Below are positions 1 to 8,969 of a DNA stretch of 64,000 nt, piece by piece. The stretch covers positions 744,001-808,000 of the forward strand of contig JANRMQ010000001.1 of assembly GCA_040981125.1 (NCBI GenBank). The letters are read 5' to 3'. Under the pieces are notes generated by a model, which saw nothing but the letters and a program-made list of their open reading frames with translations, did not search any database and was not told where the DNA came from. Position 1 is the first letter of the stretch, and each line of letters starts with the position of its first letter. The translations under genes and the position numbers were made by a program. This DNA comes from DASSBQ01 sp040981125. Lineage in GTDB: Bacteria; Nitrospirota; Nitrospiria; Nitrospirales; Nitrospiraceae.

Positions 1-333
1 GGCCCCCAAATGTTGATCTGGGGATTCTTCATCTCTACCGTCGCCCTGGTTCACGGCACCTGCACGATCAATTCGCTTTCGCACGTCTACGGCTCCCAGC
101 GCTACGACACCGGCGACGACAGCCGCAACAATTTCTGGCTGGCGCTGATCACCCTGGGCGAAGGCTGGCACAACAACCATCACTATTATCCGGCTTCCAC
201 GCGGCAAGGATTCTATTGGTGGGAGATCGACATTACCTTTTATATGCTGAAGGGAATGGCATGGCTGGGTCTCGTCTGGGATGTCCGCGGCGTCCCGATG
301 CATGTCCGTGACGGGAAAAGCAAAGCGGCCTGA
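1..333 (+). CDS. Fatty acid desaturase, C-terminal part (gene begins before the window)
   Basis: The frame is open from base 1, so only the C-terminal ~110 residues are present. The EGWHNNHH stretch is the third histidine box of membrane acyl-lipid/acyl-CoA desaturases (Delta-9 type), which bind a di-iron centre and put a double bond into a fatty acyl chain at the membrane. A hydrophobic segment near the end (YMLKGMAWLGLVW) fits the terminal membrane region. The first two histidine boxes would lie upstream. Substrate position cannot be judged from the fragment. Confidence 0.88.
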   Translation, partial: GPQMLIWGFFISTVALVHGTCTINSLSHVYGSQRYDTGDDSRNNFWLALITLGEGWHNNHHYYPASTRQGFYWWEIDITFYMLKGMAWLGLVWDVRGVPMHVRDGKSKAA

Positions 334-345
334 ACATTCACCCCA

Positions 346-813
346 TCATATCCAGTCGGATTCCTCACGGCGCCGCGGCGCCCGGTAGAGCCGGCTGAGC
401 GTGTCCCTGATCCTGCGACTTTCGCCTTCCAGTCCGGCCGCGTCCTCCTCCGTTGCCACCCAGGCATCTTCCGGAGCCAGCTCGATGCGATAATGATTTT
501 TGCGCAACGAAAACCATTCGATATAAGGGTGCGGGGTCAGGTTCGGGTGAGGATCGAAAGAGATCAGGCTGACATCCCCGACCTGCGGGATCTCCACATC
601 TCCAAGGACCTGTCCGGCGAGTTCCTCGTCGGCAAACCGGCTGTTTCGAAAGCAGATCATCCGGCCTTCAATTTCTCCGCGACAATCGCCGTGGAGATAG
701 AGCTCGATGGAACCGAGGCCGGCAAACTCGATCCTGCCGACGACGCTGCCCTTCGTGCGATTGTCCAGAAAGCCGTCCTTGACCCACCGACCATTCCCAA
801 ATTTTTGCGCCAC
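346..813 (-). CDS. Conserved-looking hypothetical protein, 155 aa
   Basis: A soluble protein with no signal peptide or membrane segment. It begins MAQKFGNGRW and ends in an arginine-rich tail (RRIRDTLSRLYRAPRRREE). I do not recognise the family. It lies 13 bases downstream of the EamA-type transporter on the same strand, so the two are probably cotranscribed. The frame on the opposite strand here (493-834) lacks a plausible protein composition and was not chosen. Confidence 0.6.
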   Translation of the reverse strand: MAQKFGNGRWVKDGFLDNRTKGSVVGRIEFAGLGSIELYLHGDCRGEIEGRMICFRNSRFADEELAGQVLGDVEIPQVGDVSLISFDPHPNLTPHPYIEWFSLRKNHYRIELAPEDAWVATEEDAAGLEGESRRIRDTLSRLYRAPRRREESDWI

Positions 814-826
814 GATGCCTCTCCTT

Positions 827-1702
827 CTATTTGATCGACAGGGATTTGATCTCCATCGAGTGGAGTTCGTCCGCCGGTTCGTCTTGTAGTGAGCCCAGGA
901 TCACCCCGGCCAGAATGAGGAGACTCCCGACCCACCCCTGCACGTCCATGGTTTCCCCGAGAAAGTACCAGGCAAGCCACGAGGCGCAGGCCGGCTCCAG
1001 CGAGAACAGCAATGCCACCTGCTGAGCCGGAAGGATTCGCTGGACCCAGATCTGAACGGCAAAAGCGCCGGTGGCAAGGACACCCGTGACCCCAAGTCCG
1101 ATGATCAGCACAGGGCTGAGCGAGAAGACCGAGAGTGAGGGGCCTTCCCAGACCATCATGGCCGACATGGCCGGGGTCACCAAGGCAAGCTGCCAGGCAA
1201 ACACCGCCACGGGATCCGCCATCCGCGTGTATCGCTCCAAGCAGGCGATGTGCGCCGCAAAAGCGGCGGCGCAGCCCAGGCTGAGAAGATCGCCGATATT
1301 TCCTTGCGTGGACGGCTTCACAAGCAGCCACAACCCCACCATGGCGCACAATGCCGCCATCCATCCTCTCGATCCCCATCGCCGGAGGAACAGCGGCACG
1401 AACACCACATACAGCACCGTGATGAAAGCCGAGTTGGACGCAGTGGTATAGTGCAGGCCGACCGTCTGGAGCACATAGCCGAGGAATAACCAGACCGTCG
1501 CGATCATGCTGATGCGAATCGTAAACGGATCGCGCGGAATGCGCCGGCCGGAGATCCAAAGAACCGCGAAGACCAGCGTGGCGCCGAGGAGAAAGCGCAG
1601 GAACAGAAATGTCAGCGGAGGAACTTGGTCGAGCGCGGCCTTTGTAGCGGGAAACGTCGCGCCCCATACCAACGTCGTCAGGAGAATCGCCAGGCGGGGC
1701 AT
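827..1702 (-). CDS. EamA/DMT-superfamily transporter
   Basis: About ten hydrophobic segments over 291 residues, in two repeated halves, as in EamA (RhaT/YdcZ-like) drug/metabolite transporters. The N-terminus MPRLAILLTTLVWGATFPATK has the WG.TF motif typical of helix 1, and a second EamA half begins near residue 145. These inner-membrane proteins export amino acids, nucleotide precursors or other small metabolites; the substrate cannot be deduced. It starts a two-gene minus-strand unit with the 155-residue protein. Confidence 0.88.
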   Translation of the reverse strand: MPRLAILLTTLVWGATFPATKAALDQVPPLTFLFLRFLLGATLVFAVLWISGRRIPRDPFTIRISMIATVWLFLGYVLQTVGLHYTTASNSAFITVLYVVFVPLFLRRWGSRGWMAALCAMVGLWLLVKPSTQGNIGDLLSLGCAAAFAAHIACLERYTRMADPVAVFAWQLALVTPAMSAMMVWEGPSLSVFSLSPVLIIGLGVTGVLATGAFAVQIWVQRILPAQQVALLFSLEPACASWLAWYFLGETMDVQGWVGSLLILAGVILGSLQDEPADELHSMEIKSLSIK

Positions 1703-1877
1703 GACCGAAGCGGGAAGTATAAGTTAGGAATTCAAAGTTAAGAATGAGGAGCCGGCAATCTCGATTGCGGCATCATGCATTCCAAGTCGAGCGGGCTCAT
1801 GCCGAAGGCCGCAAGCAATCTGACAGAAGCAGTTCACTCCATAAACCAATCTTTAACTTATGACCTAACTTTTCCTG

Positions 1878-2081
1878 CTAGGGTTTGCAGAGCGGGCAGC
1901 GCCGTTGCTCGGTCGTCCCGGCCTGCTCCATTGCCGCGAGCGCTCGTTCCTTATCCGGGTAATCAAACCAGCCGCCGCTCCAGTAATCGCTGCTCGCCAT
2001 GTTCGAGGGAACCTCCGAACAGCGCTCGCGGTGGAGAGTCACCCGATCGATGGCACGCGCGATATGCACCCAATAAATCAT
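1878..2081 (-). CDS. Small hypothetical protein, 67 aa
   Basis: Begins MIYWVHIARAIDRVTLHRE and ends QRRCPLCKP, so it has a C-terminal CPLC pair plus one internal Cys. This could be a half zinc site, but there is no second clear pair. No signal peptide or membrane segment. The composition (acidic plus aromatic, WSGGWFDYPDKERAL) looks protein-like rather than random. The function is unknown and I do not recognise it. Confidence 0.5.
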   Translation of the reverse strand: MIYWVHIARAIDRVTLHRERCSEVPSNMASSDYWSGGWFDYPDKERALAAMEQAGTTEQRRCPLCKP

Positions 2082-2211
2082 AGCCAGCCGTTCTATCGCA
2101 TTCCCGGGCTCACCCTACCACGCGGGGAGGAGGGCAATGCAACCGGCTCGGAGTCGCTTGCGTTGAAGCACGGATGAAGGCGAATCGAGAGATTTGAAAT
2201 AGAGGAACCCG

Positions 2212-2388
2212 CTACGGCAGGAGTTGCCATTCGTCCTTTTCAATGAACACCTTGGCGCCGGTTTGCAGTTTCTTGACGTCATCCTTTTCGAAGATGCGCA
2301 TGTAGCGGTCGATCCGGTCCGGCTCATCGATCCGCTCCTCCTGCATGACTCCACTGGAACTCTTATACCGACGGATTAACAACGACAT
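2212..2388 (-). CDS. Small hypothetical protein, 58 aa
   Basis: A short frame starting at ATG 2388, with AAGGAG nine bases upstream on the minus strand. The product begins MSLLIRRYKSSSGVMQEERI and ends KDEWQLLP. It is charged, soluble and lacks cysteines and membrane segments. The strong Shine-Dalgarno and low-complexity-free sequence argue it is real. It diverges from fmdB across a 149-base gap that should hold both promoters. Function unknown. Confidence 0.6.
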   Translation of the reverse strand: MSLLIRRYKSSSGVMQEERIDEPDRIDRYMRIFEKDDVKKLQTGAKVFIEKDEWQLLP

Positions 2389-2537
2389 AGCAAAACTCCT
2401 TCAAATTCTGGACTCGCGTTTAGAACATTGATTTCGGTACAATAGTGCAAATTAGTTCGAACGGTCAAGACCCGACTGCGCCTCACGACGGTTGTAGATT
2501 ATGCGCGAGAACTTCCGCGTGAAATAAGGAGTCATTT

Positions 2538-2870
2538 ATGCCGGTTTATGAATATCGTTGTGACCAATGCGAGGGACAATTTGAAGCGACTCAGTCCGTC
2601 CATGCCCGTCCGGAGGATACCATCTGTCCGCACTGCAATGCCCAAAGCGCCACACGAATCATTTCGGCCTGCGCAACGACGATCAAGGGGGACCGCAAGC
2701 CCGGCTTTAAAGAGATGAAGGCCTATGACATGCTCAACGAACGGATGAGTAAGTTCTCCAAGCTTCCGCCTCTCATGGGGAAACGCAACTCGCCGCCCCC
2801 GAACATGAACATGCCGCCGGACGTTGCCGGTGGCGGGAGCAGCAATGGCAGCGCATCCGGTTCTTCGTAG
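2538..2870 (+). CDS. FmdB-family zinc ribbon protein
   Basis: The N-terminus MPVYEYRCDQCEGQFEATQ is the signature of the FmdB/CxxC_CxxC_SSSS putative regulatory family. It has two Cys pairs (CDQC near residue 8 and CPHC near residue 31) forming a zinc ribbon. The C-terminal third is low-complexity (Pro/Asn/Met then Gly/Ser), as usual in this family. TAAGGAGTCATTT just upstream is a good ribosome binding site. The family is widespread, but its biochemical role is not settled; the name comes from a formamidase operon regulator. Confidence 0.88.
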   Translation: MPVYEYRCDQCEGQFEATQSVHARPEDTICPHCNAQSATRIISACATTIKGDRKPGFKEMKAYDMLNERMSKFSKLPPLMGKRNSPPPNMNMPPDVAGGGSSNGSASGSS

Positions 2871-2956
2871 CCGGAGCGCCAGCGGCAAGCGGCCTCGCCC
2901 CATCTCGACCTTACGGTTTTGCGCATCGGTCTCATTCGAAAGGAACGGTATCCAGC

Positions 2957-3775
2957 GTGAAATATTCGACATCTCTCGCCGCGTCGTGCTGCGGCCTGCT
3001 GCTGTGGGTTCCCGGTTTCCTTTCCGCCGAAGTGTCCGGCAATTTGGTCATCGCCGGCAACGGTCCGGAATTAGCCGCCTTGGAGCCGCTCGCCCGGGCA
3101 TTCGAGAAAGCCAATCCCCGCGCTTACGTAGACGTGCTGTGGGATGAACGATCCAAACCGGTCGAAATGGTGAGGGCCGGACAGGCGCACATCGCCGTGA
3201 CGGGAGCCCAAGATCAAGACCTCCATGCCACTCAGATCGCCTGGGACGGCATCGCCGTGGTCGTCCATTTATCCAACTTCACAAAGGAAGTCACCAAACA
3301 ACAGGTCGGCGAGATTTTCTCCGGCGCCGTCACAACCTGGTCGGATCTCGGAGGCCCCGATACAAAGATCCTGTTGATCGACCGGCCGCGTAATCAGAAT
3401 ATCCGCGAGGCATTCGAGGAGCAATTAGGCATTGCAGGAAAGATTCCGGATACCGCAAAGGTGATCGGGCGCGATGATAAGGTCATCAAGACCATCGTGG
3501 GAACGCTGGCCCCTCAATCGGCCGTGTCCTATCTCTCGCTGCGTCACGCATTGGATGCGGTGAATTCTGGCGTCGCGGTGCGGCTGCTTCCGATCGACAA
3601 AGTGGAACCGGAACTTCCGACGGTCAAGGACGGGCGCTACAGTTTGCGCCGCCCCGTGCTGCTGCTCTCGAAAAAAGAATCGAATCCCCTCATCGACGCG
3701 TTTCATGACTATGCCCTATCCGCTGACGGGCAGAAAATTATCTCCGATATATACACCTCGCTAAAGTCTAAATAA
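2957..3775 (+). CDS. PstS-like periplasmic substrate-binding protein
   Basis: 272 residues with an N-terminal signal peptide (about residues 1-24, cleavage near FLSA). It is followed by a PBP-like fold of the PstS type (LVIAGNGPELAALEPLARAF, then GEIFSGAVTTWSDLGG, a hallmark of phosphate-binding-like proteins). The IFSG..TTW block is strongly conserved in PstS relatives. It is shorter than typical PstS and has no pstCAB beside it, so it may be a sensor or accessory binding protein rather than an ABC component. The next gene (TIG protein) is 20 bases downstream and likely in the same operon. Confidence 0.8.
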   Translation: MKYSTSLAASCCGLLLWVPGFLSAEVSGNLVIAGNGPELAALEPLARAFEKANPRAYVDVLWDERSKPVEMVRAGQAHIAVTGAQDQDLHATQIAWDGIAVVVHLSNFTKEVTKQQVGEIFSGAVTTWSDLGGPDTKILLIDRPRNQNIREAFEEQLGIAGKIPDTAKVIGRDDKVIKTIVGTLAPQSAVSYLSLRHALDAVNSGVAVRLLPIDKVEPELPTVKDGRYSLRRPVLLLSKKESNPLIDAFHDYALSADGQKIISDIYTSLKSK

Positions 3776-3795
3776 CGGCTTGAAAGGAGGGCCTC

Positions 3796-4260
3796 ATGCG
3801 CATTGTTCAATACGGTTTATCGGCGGCGATCATCATCGCCGGCATGCTTGCCGGTCCGCTCGGAGTCATGAGCGCGGAAAATCCCGACCAGGGATCGACG
3901 GTCGAAGGCACGGGCTTCACCCTGTTCGATATGGAATCCATCAAGGGCTCGGACTCGGCCAAAGTCGAAAAAGATCCGGTGTGTGATCGCTCCAAGCGAC
4001 CCAGCATCTCTAAAGTCGAGCCGGACGAAGCGAAGCCGGGCGAGAAGGTCACGATCAAGGGCGAAAATTTCGGCACCAAGGAATGCTTCCACGGCGTCAC
4101 CTTCAGCGCGGCCTCCAGAGAAAAGGTCGACTACAACTTTCTGAACGAGAGCACCATCGAAGCGACGGTCCCTGAGGCCAAAGCCGGCATGTCGTTTATC
4201 ATCGTCGTGGCCGGAGGCGGCAGCGCGCAGTCAAAGCCCCTTCTCATCAAATCGAAATAG
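3796..4260 (+). CDS. Exported IPT/TIG-domain protein
   Basis: 154 residues. The N-terminal signal peptide ends near residue 27 (GVMSAEN). Then comes a single immunoglobulin-like IPT/TIG domain: PSISKVEPDEAKPGEKVTIK, then GENFGTKE, is the classic TIG opening. Two cysteines (in VCDRS and KECFH) could form a disulfide. GAAAGGAGGGCCTC upstream gives a strong ribosome binding site. Probably a periplasmic or surface protein working with the PstS-like protein just upstream; its ligand is unknown. Confidence 0.82.
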   Translation: MRIVQYGLSAAIIIAGMLAGPLGVMSAENPDQGSTVEGTGFTLFDMESIKGSDSAKVEKDPVCDRSKRPSISKVEPDEAKPGEKVTIKGENFGTKECFHGVTFSAASREKVDYNFLNESTIEATVPEAKAGMSFIIVVAGGGSAQSKPLLIKSK

Positions 4261-4274
4261 CAGAATCCCGAGTC

Positions 4275-4299
4275 CCGGGGGTCTTCCAGAGCCCCCCGG
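4275..4299 (+). terminator. GC-rich hairpin after the TIG gene (possible terminator)
   Basis: CCGGGGG at 4275-4281 pairs with CCCCCGG at 4293-4299, 15 bases after the TIG stop codon. No run of T follows, so intrinsic termination is uncertain. Confidence 0.3.
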
Positions 4300-4452
4300 A
4301 CCCTCGGTTCTTCGGAGAAACCGCGTCTCCATAGCGGTCCCTTAGCGGTCCCTTCCAGGCTCGACAACTCTCTTGACCTATGCTAGGTTACGCGATCTTT
4401 TTTGGATCTCACCCGGAAACGATGGCCGCCGAGCAGGCCGACGAGCGCATAC

Positions 4453-5871
4453 ATGTTCCGCAAAATTCTGGTTGCCAATCGCGGCGAAATCGCCATGCGG
4501 ATCATCCGCGGGTGCCGCGAACTCAATATTGCAACGGCCGCGATCTACTCCGACGCTGACTCCACCGCCATCTATGTCAAAAAAGCCGACGAGTCCTATC
4601 TCGTCGGCCCCGGCCCTGTCAAAGGCTTCCTCGACATGAAGCAGATCGTGGACCTGGCGAAACGGATCGGCGCCGATGCCATCCATCCTGGGTACGGATT
4701 CCTGTCCGAAAACGACAAGTTCGCGGAACTCTGCCAAAGCTCGGGCATCACCTTCATCGGCCCGTCTCCGAAGGCGATCAGGCTCATGGGCAGCAAGGTT
4801 CAGGCGCGTGACATCGCGAAGCAGGCCGGCATCCCCATCGTTCCCGGCACGCCGGGCGGGGTAAGCGACACGGACGAGGCTCTGGCCTTTGCGCAGGAGG
4901 CCGGCTATCCGGTGATGATCAAGGCCAGCGCCGGCGGCGGCGGGCGCGGACTCCGCGTCGTTCGCTCGGATGACGAGCTGCGGGACAACATGGAAACGGC
5001 GGCGCGCGAAGCGCACGCGGCGTTCGGCGACGGCAGCGTCTTCATCGAGAAGTACATCGAGCGCCCCCACCACATCGAATTCCAGATCCTGGCCGATAAG
5101 CACGGCAATATCATCCACCTGGGCGAGCGGGACTGCTCCATCCAGCGGCGGCACCAGAAACTCATCGAGATCGCGCCGTCCCTCGTGCTGACTCCGAAAC
5201 TTCGGGCGCAGATGGGTGAAGCCGCCATTACCATCGCCCGCACGGTGGAATACGACAATGCCGGCACCGTCGAATTCCTGCTAGACCAGGAGGGCCGGTA
5301 TTATTTCATCGAGATGAATCCGCGTATTCAAGTCGAACACACGGTCACGGAACAGATTACCGCCATCGACATCGTCCGCAATCAGATCTCCATCGCGGCC
5401 GGCAAGCCGTTGGAAATCCGGCAGCGGGACGTGACACTGCAGGGCCATGCCATCCAATGCCGCATCAACGCCGAGGATCCGCGGAACAATTTCATGCCCT
5501 GCACCGGCACCGTGACGGCCTACCTGTCGCCCGGCGGCATCGGCGTGCGGATCGACGGCGCGGTGTATAAGGACTATACGATTCCGCCCTACTATGACGC
5601 GTTGCTCGCGAAGTTGACGGTCCGGGGCCGGACGTGGGAAGAAACCGTGAGCCGCATGCGCCGTTCATTGGAGGAATATGTGCTGCGGGGCGTCAAAACG
5701 ACGATCCCGTTCATGAATAACATCATGACGGAGCCCGATTTCCGATCCGGCCATTTCGACACGTCGTACTTGGAGACGCATCCGGACCTGTACCAGTATG
5801 AAGAATCGGAAGAACCGGAAGATCTGGTGCTGGCCATCTCCGCTGCGATCGCCGCCTACGAAGGACTCTGA
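4453..5871 (+). CDS. pycA: Pyruvate carboxylase subunit A (biotin carboxylase)
   Basis: 472 residues with all biotin carboxylase landmarks: the N-domain start MFRKILVANRGEIAMRII, HPGYGFLSEN at 78-87, the ATP-grasp glycine loop AGGGGRG at 160-166, ERDCSIQRRHQK at 225-236 and the catalytic EMNPRIQVEHTVTE at 287-300. It carboxylates biotin using ATP and bicarbonate in the cytoplasm. ATG 4453 is chosen because family members start at MFRKILVANRG; the frame extends upstream without a better start. pycB follows 69 bases later, so the pair encodes a two-subunit carboxylase. AccC or 2-oxoglutarate carboxylase are alternatives, but the partner favours pyruvate. Confidence 0.92.
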   Translation: MFRKILVANRGEIAMRIIRGCRELNIATAAIYSDADSTAIYVKKADESYLVGPGPVKGFLDMKQIVDLAKRIGADAIHPGYGFLSENDKFAELCQSSGITFIGPSPKAIRLMGSKVQARDIAKQAGIPIVPGTPGGVSDTDEALAFAQEAGYPVMIKASAGGGGRGLRVVRSDDELRDNMETAAREAHAAFGDGSVFIEKYIERPHHIEFQILADKHGNIIHLGERDCSIQRRHQKLIEIAPSLVLTPKLRAQMGEAAITIARTVEYDNAGTVEFLLDQEGRYYFIEMNPRIQVEHTVTEQITAIDIVRNQISIAAGKPLEIRQRDVTLQGHAIQCRINAEDPRNNFMPCTGTVTAYLSPGGIGVRIDGAVYKDYTIPPYYDALLAKLTVRGRTWEETVSRMRRSLEEYVLRGVKTTIPFMNNIMTEPDFRSGHFDTSYLETHPDLYQYEESEEPEDLVLAISAAIAAYEGL

Positions 5872-5940
5872 CCTCGCCTGCCTCAATGCCGGCCGAGAGC
5901 CATTATCCACCGATTTAGGACATAGAACGAGCGTTCATCA

Positions 5941-7908
5941 ATGCCGACACGAAAGAAACCAGCACCGCCATCCGGCAAGAAGTCACCAAGAACCACATCG
6001 CCGTCTCACAGACAAAAGGCCCCCGCCCATGAGGCGACGTTCGGCTTCGACATTGCCCCGGCGGCGAAAAAGCGCGTCCGCCTTACGGAGGTCGCCTTGC
6101 GCGATGGCCATCAATGCCTTTTGGCGACGCGCATGCGGACTGAAGATATGCTTCCGATCGCGCAGAAACTCGATGCCGTCGGCTTCTGGTCGCTGGAAGT
6201 CTGGGGAGGAGCCACCTTCGATACCTGCCTCCGATTCCTCAAGGAAGATCCCTGGGAGCGGCTGCGCGCCCTGCGCGAGGCGATGCCGAACACGAAATTG
6301 CAGATGCTGCTGCGCGGCCAGAACCTTGTCGGCTATCGACATTACGCGGACGACGTGCTGGTAAAATTCATCGAGCGGTCGGCGGCGAATGGCATTGACA
6401 TTTTCCGGGTTTTTGATGCCCTGAACGATGTCCGAAATCTTGAACGGGCAATCCGGGAGGTGAAGGCCTGCGGAAAGCATTTGGAGGCAGCCATATCTTA
6501 TACGGTCAGTCCCGTCCATCGGCTGGAGGGTTTCGTCAAGATGGGAAAGCGCTTGGAGGACCTCGGCGCCGACACCATTTGCATCAAGGATATGGCGGGA
6601 TTGCTGGCGCCGATGGACGCGTACAAGTTGGTCAAGGGCCTCAAGGCGGCGGTGCGTGTTCCCATTCATCTCCATTCTCACTACACGTCCGGAATGGGCA
6701 CGATGTCTGCCCTGATGGCCGTGCTCGCAGGTGTCGATTTGTTGGATACCGCGATTTCTCCGCTGGCCGGCGGCGCTTCTCATCCCCCTACTGAATCGAT
6801 TGTGTCCACACTACAAGGGACGCCATACGACACTCATCTTGACCTGACCGCCCTGCTGCCGATCGCCGAGCATTTCCGGATCGTGCGCCGGAAATATCGC
6901 CAGTTCGAAAGTGATTTTACGGGCGTGGACGCCGAAATTCTGACATCCCAGATACCGGGCGGCATGTTATCGAATCTGGCGGCGCAATTAGCCGAGCAGA
7001 ATGCATTGGATCGAATGAAGGAAGTCATGGAAGAAGTCCCGCGGGTGCGCAAGGACATGGGCTATCCGCCGTTGGTGACGCCGACCAGTCAAATTGTCGG
7101 CACGCAAGCCACGCTCAACGTGCTCACCGGCGAACAGGGCGAACGCTATAAAATCATCACCACGGAGACGAAGAATTACTTCCTGGGCCTGTACGGCCGC
7201 CCGCCCGGACCGGTCGATAAGGAGATCATGGCGCGCGCCATCGGGGATGAAGAACCGATCAAGGGCCGGCCCGCCGACCGGTTGGAGCCGGAATTGGAAC
7301 CGATCAAGCAAAACCTCCCCGAGTCCGTCAGCTCGATCGAGGATCAATTGTCGCTCGCGCTCTTTCCGGCCATCGCCCGGGATTTTTTCGACGCGCGGGC
7401 GCGGGGCGAACTGCAACCGGAACCGCTGGAGCCGTCGGAAACGAAGGGTCCCGCCGTTGCGCATGACTTGCACTTGGCGCCGGCCGAATTCAACATCACC
7501 GTCCATGGAGAGACCTATCACGTCGTCGTGTCCGGATCCGGGCGGAAAAAGGACGGCCACAAGCCGTACTACATTCGAGTCAATGATCGGCTGCAGGAAG
7601 TCTCTCTCGAGTCGATTCAGGAAGTGCTGGCGGGAGTACCGGAAGCGCCGGAAGCCGGCAGCGCGAGCCAACCTAAACGGCCCAAGCCCACAAAGCCGGG
7701 CGACGTGGCGCCGCCCATGCCGGGACGCGTCGTGAAGGTATTGGTGTCCGAAGGGGGCGCGGTGAAGGCGGGAGATCCGCTCCTGATTATCGAAGCGATG
7801 AAAATGGAGAGCCGTGTCCCCGCCCCGATGGACGGGCGCGTGTCGGCGATTCTCGTGTCCGAAGGCGACAACGTGAAAACCGACGAGACTCTGATCCAGT
7901 TGGAGTAG
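5941..7908 (+). CDS. pycB: Pyruvate carboxylase subunit B (carboxyltransferase plus biotinyl domain)
   Basis: 655 residues. A ~40-residue basic/Pro-rich leader is followed by the carboxyltransferase TIM barrel: VALRDGHQ at 51-58, candidate metal ligands D54, K216 (in CIKDMAG) and H243/H245 (IHLHSH). The conserved PYC_OADA region follows, then a Pro/Lys linker and a biotinyl domain with AMKM, biotinylated Lys about K621. It moves CO2 from biotin to pyruvate to make oxaloacetate. No sodium-pump beta/gamma subunits lie nearby, which argues against oxaloacetate decarboxylase. 2-oxoglutarate carboxylase (cfiA-like) cannot be excluded. It replenishes the TCA or reductive TCA cycle. Confidence 0.9.
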   Translation: MPTRKKPAPPSGKKSPRTTSPSHRQKAPAHEATFGFDIAPAAKKRVRLTEVALRDGHQCLLATRMRTEDMLPIAQKLDAVGFWSLEVWGGATFDTCLRFLKEDPWERLRALREAMPNTKLQMLLRGQNLVGYRHYADDVLVKFIERSAANGIDIFRVFDALNDVRNLERAIREVKACGKHLEAAISYTVSPVHRLEGFVKMGKRLEDLGADTICIKDMAGLLAPMDAYKLVKGLKAAVRVPIHLHSHYTSGMGTMSALMAVLAGVDLLDTAISPLAGGASHPPTESIVSTLQGTPYDTHLDLTALLPIAEHFRIVRRKYRQFESDFTGVDAEILTSQIPGGMLSNLAAQLAEQNALDRMKEVMEEVPRVRKDMGYPPLVTPTSQIVGTQATLNVLTGEQGERYKIITTETKNYFLGLYGRPPGPVDKEIMARAIGDEEPIKGRPADRLEPELEPIKQNLPESVSSIEDQLSLALFPAIARDFFDARARGELQPEPLEPSETKGPAVAHDLHLAPAEFNITVHGETYHVVVSGSGRKKDGHKPYYIRVNDRLQEVSLESIQEVLAGVPEAPEAGSASQPKRPKPTKPGDVAPPMPGRVVKVLVSEGGAVKAGDPLLIIEAMKMESRVPAPMDGRVSAILVSEGDNVKTDETLIQLE

Positions 7909-7911
7909 ACC

Positions 7912-8877
7912 GTGAGCGCTATGGCGAGGCTCGCGCGGGTCCGGCCCTGCGCGCCGCCTTCCATCATTGCCGTCCTTCTCGCATGGGGGCTCATGGCCGG
8001 CTGCTCTTCATCCCGCGACATCCCGCCCTGGTTTGATCAGATCCAGCGCCTGCCGATTCGTTCCGTCACGGTCCAGGACCATCGTCTTGCGTATTTGGAT
8101 GAGGGACAGGGGCCGGCCGTTGTGTTGCTGCATGGATTCGGCGGATCGATGTGGCAGTGGGAATATCAGCAAACCGACCTGTCCGCCCGCCACCGGGTGG
8201 TGACGCTGGATCTGCTCGGATCCGGGCTGTCGGATAAACCGGCCGTCGATTATCGACCGAATCTATTAATCGAGTCTTTTCGCGGCTTCCTCGATGCGCT
8301 CCATATCGAACGAGCGAGCCTGGTCGGCAATTCCATGGGAGCCGGCTTGGCCATCGCCTTCGCGTTGACGTATCCGGATCGCGTGGATCGGCTGGTTCTC
8401 ATCAGCGGGTTGCCCCCGGATATCAAGACCAAGCTTGCCAGTCCGATGATGAAACGGGCCGTCGAGACACGCACCCCGGTCTGGCTGATCGAATTCGGCA
8501 ATCGGCTCTTCGGCTCAAGCGCAACCGAAACAGTACTCAAGGAGATTGTCTTCGATCACAGTCTGTTGACGCCGGCGGTGCTGGAACGATCCAATAGAAA
8601 CCGCCGCCGCCCCGGGCTGATGCGGCCCCTGATGTCGCTTCGCGACCATTTGCCCGAGTGGGAATCACAATTCGCCTCTCGTCTCCACGCCCTCGCACAT
8701 CCGGCGTTGATCATATGGGGCGAGAAGGACCTGCTGTTTCCCCCGCGGGTCGGGGAGGAGATGCAGCGCCTGATTCCCCATTCGATCCTCCACCTGCTCC
8801 CGAATGCCGGCCATATTCCGCAGTGGGAACAGCCCGGGCTGGTGAATCAGCTGCTGTTGAAGTTTCTCGAACCTTGA
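7912..8877 (+). CDS. Alpha/beta hydrolase, predicted lipoprotein
   Basis: 321 residues from GTG 7912, three bases after the pycB stop. A hydrophobic leader ends in the lipobox LMAGC (Cys31), so the protein should be lipid-anchored. The alpha/beta hydrolase core follows: VVLLHGFGGS (oxyanion region, residues 70-79), the nucleophile elbow GNSMGAG with Ser141, and a late NAGHIPQWEQP holding the catalytic His. An esterase/lipase-type activity is expected; the substrate is unknown. Its tight spacing suggests cotranscription with pycAB, although no functional link is evident. Confidence 0.87.
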   Translation: MSAMARLARVRPCAPPSIIAVLLAWGLMAGCSSSRDIPPWFDQIQRLPIRSVTVQDHRLAYLDEGQGPAVVLLHGFGGSMWQWEYQQTDLSARHRVVTLDLLGSGLSDKPAVDYRPNLLIESFRGFLDALHIERASLVGNSMGAGLAIAFALTYPDRVDRLVLISGLPPDIKTKLASPMMKRAVETRTPVWLIEFGNRLFGSSATETVLKEIVFDHSLLTPAVLERSNRNRRRPGLMRPLMSLRDHLPEWESQFASRLHALAHPALIIWGEKDLLFPPRVGEEMQRLIPHSILHLLPNAGHIPQWEQPGLVNQLLLKFLEP

Positions 8878-8969
8878 CTTACAACTGAAGCCGGTCCATA
8901 ACGTGTCTGGACGTTTCACTCCTCGGTGGTTCCAACAATCTGCGGGAATGATTCATGTCGGAGGCCGTC

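Noticed and set aside
4378..5154. Long minus-strand open frame opposite pycA
   Set aside because: High-GC shadow of a well-supported gene; composition is Arg/Ala/Asp rich with no family features.
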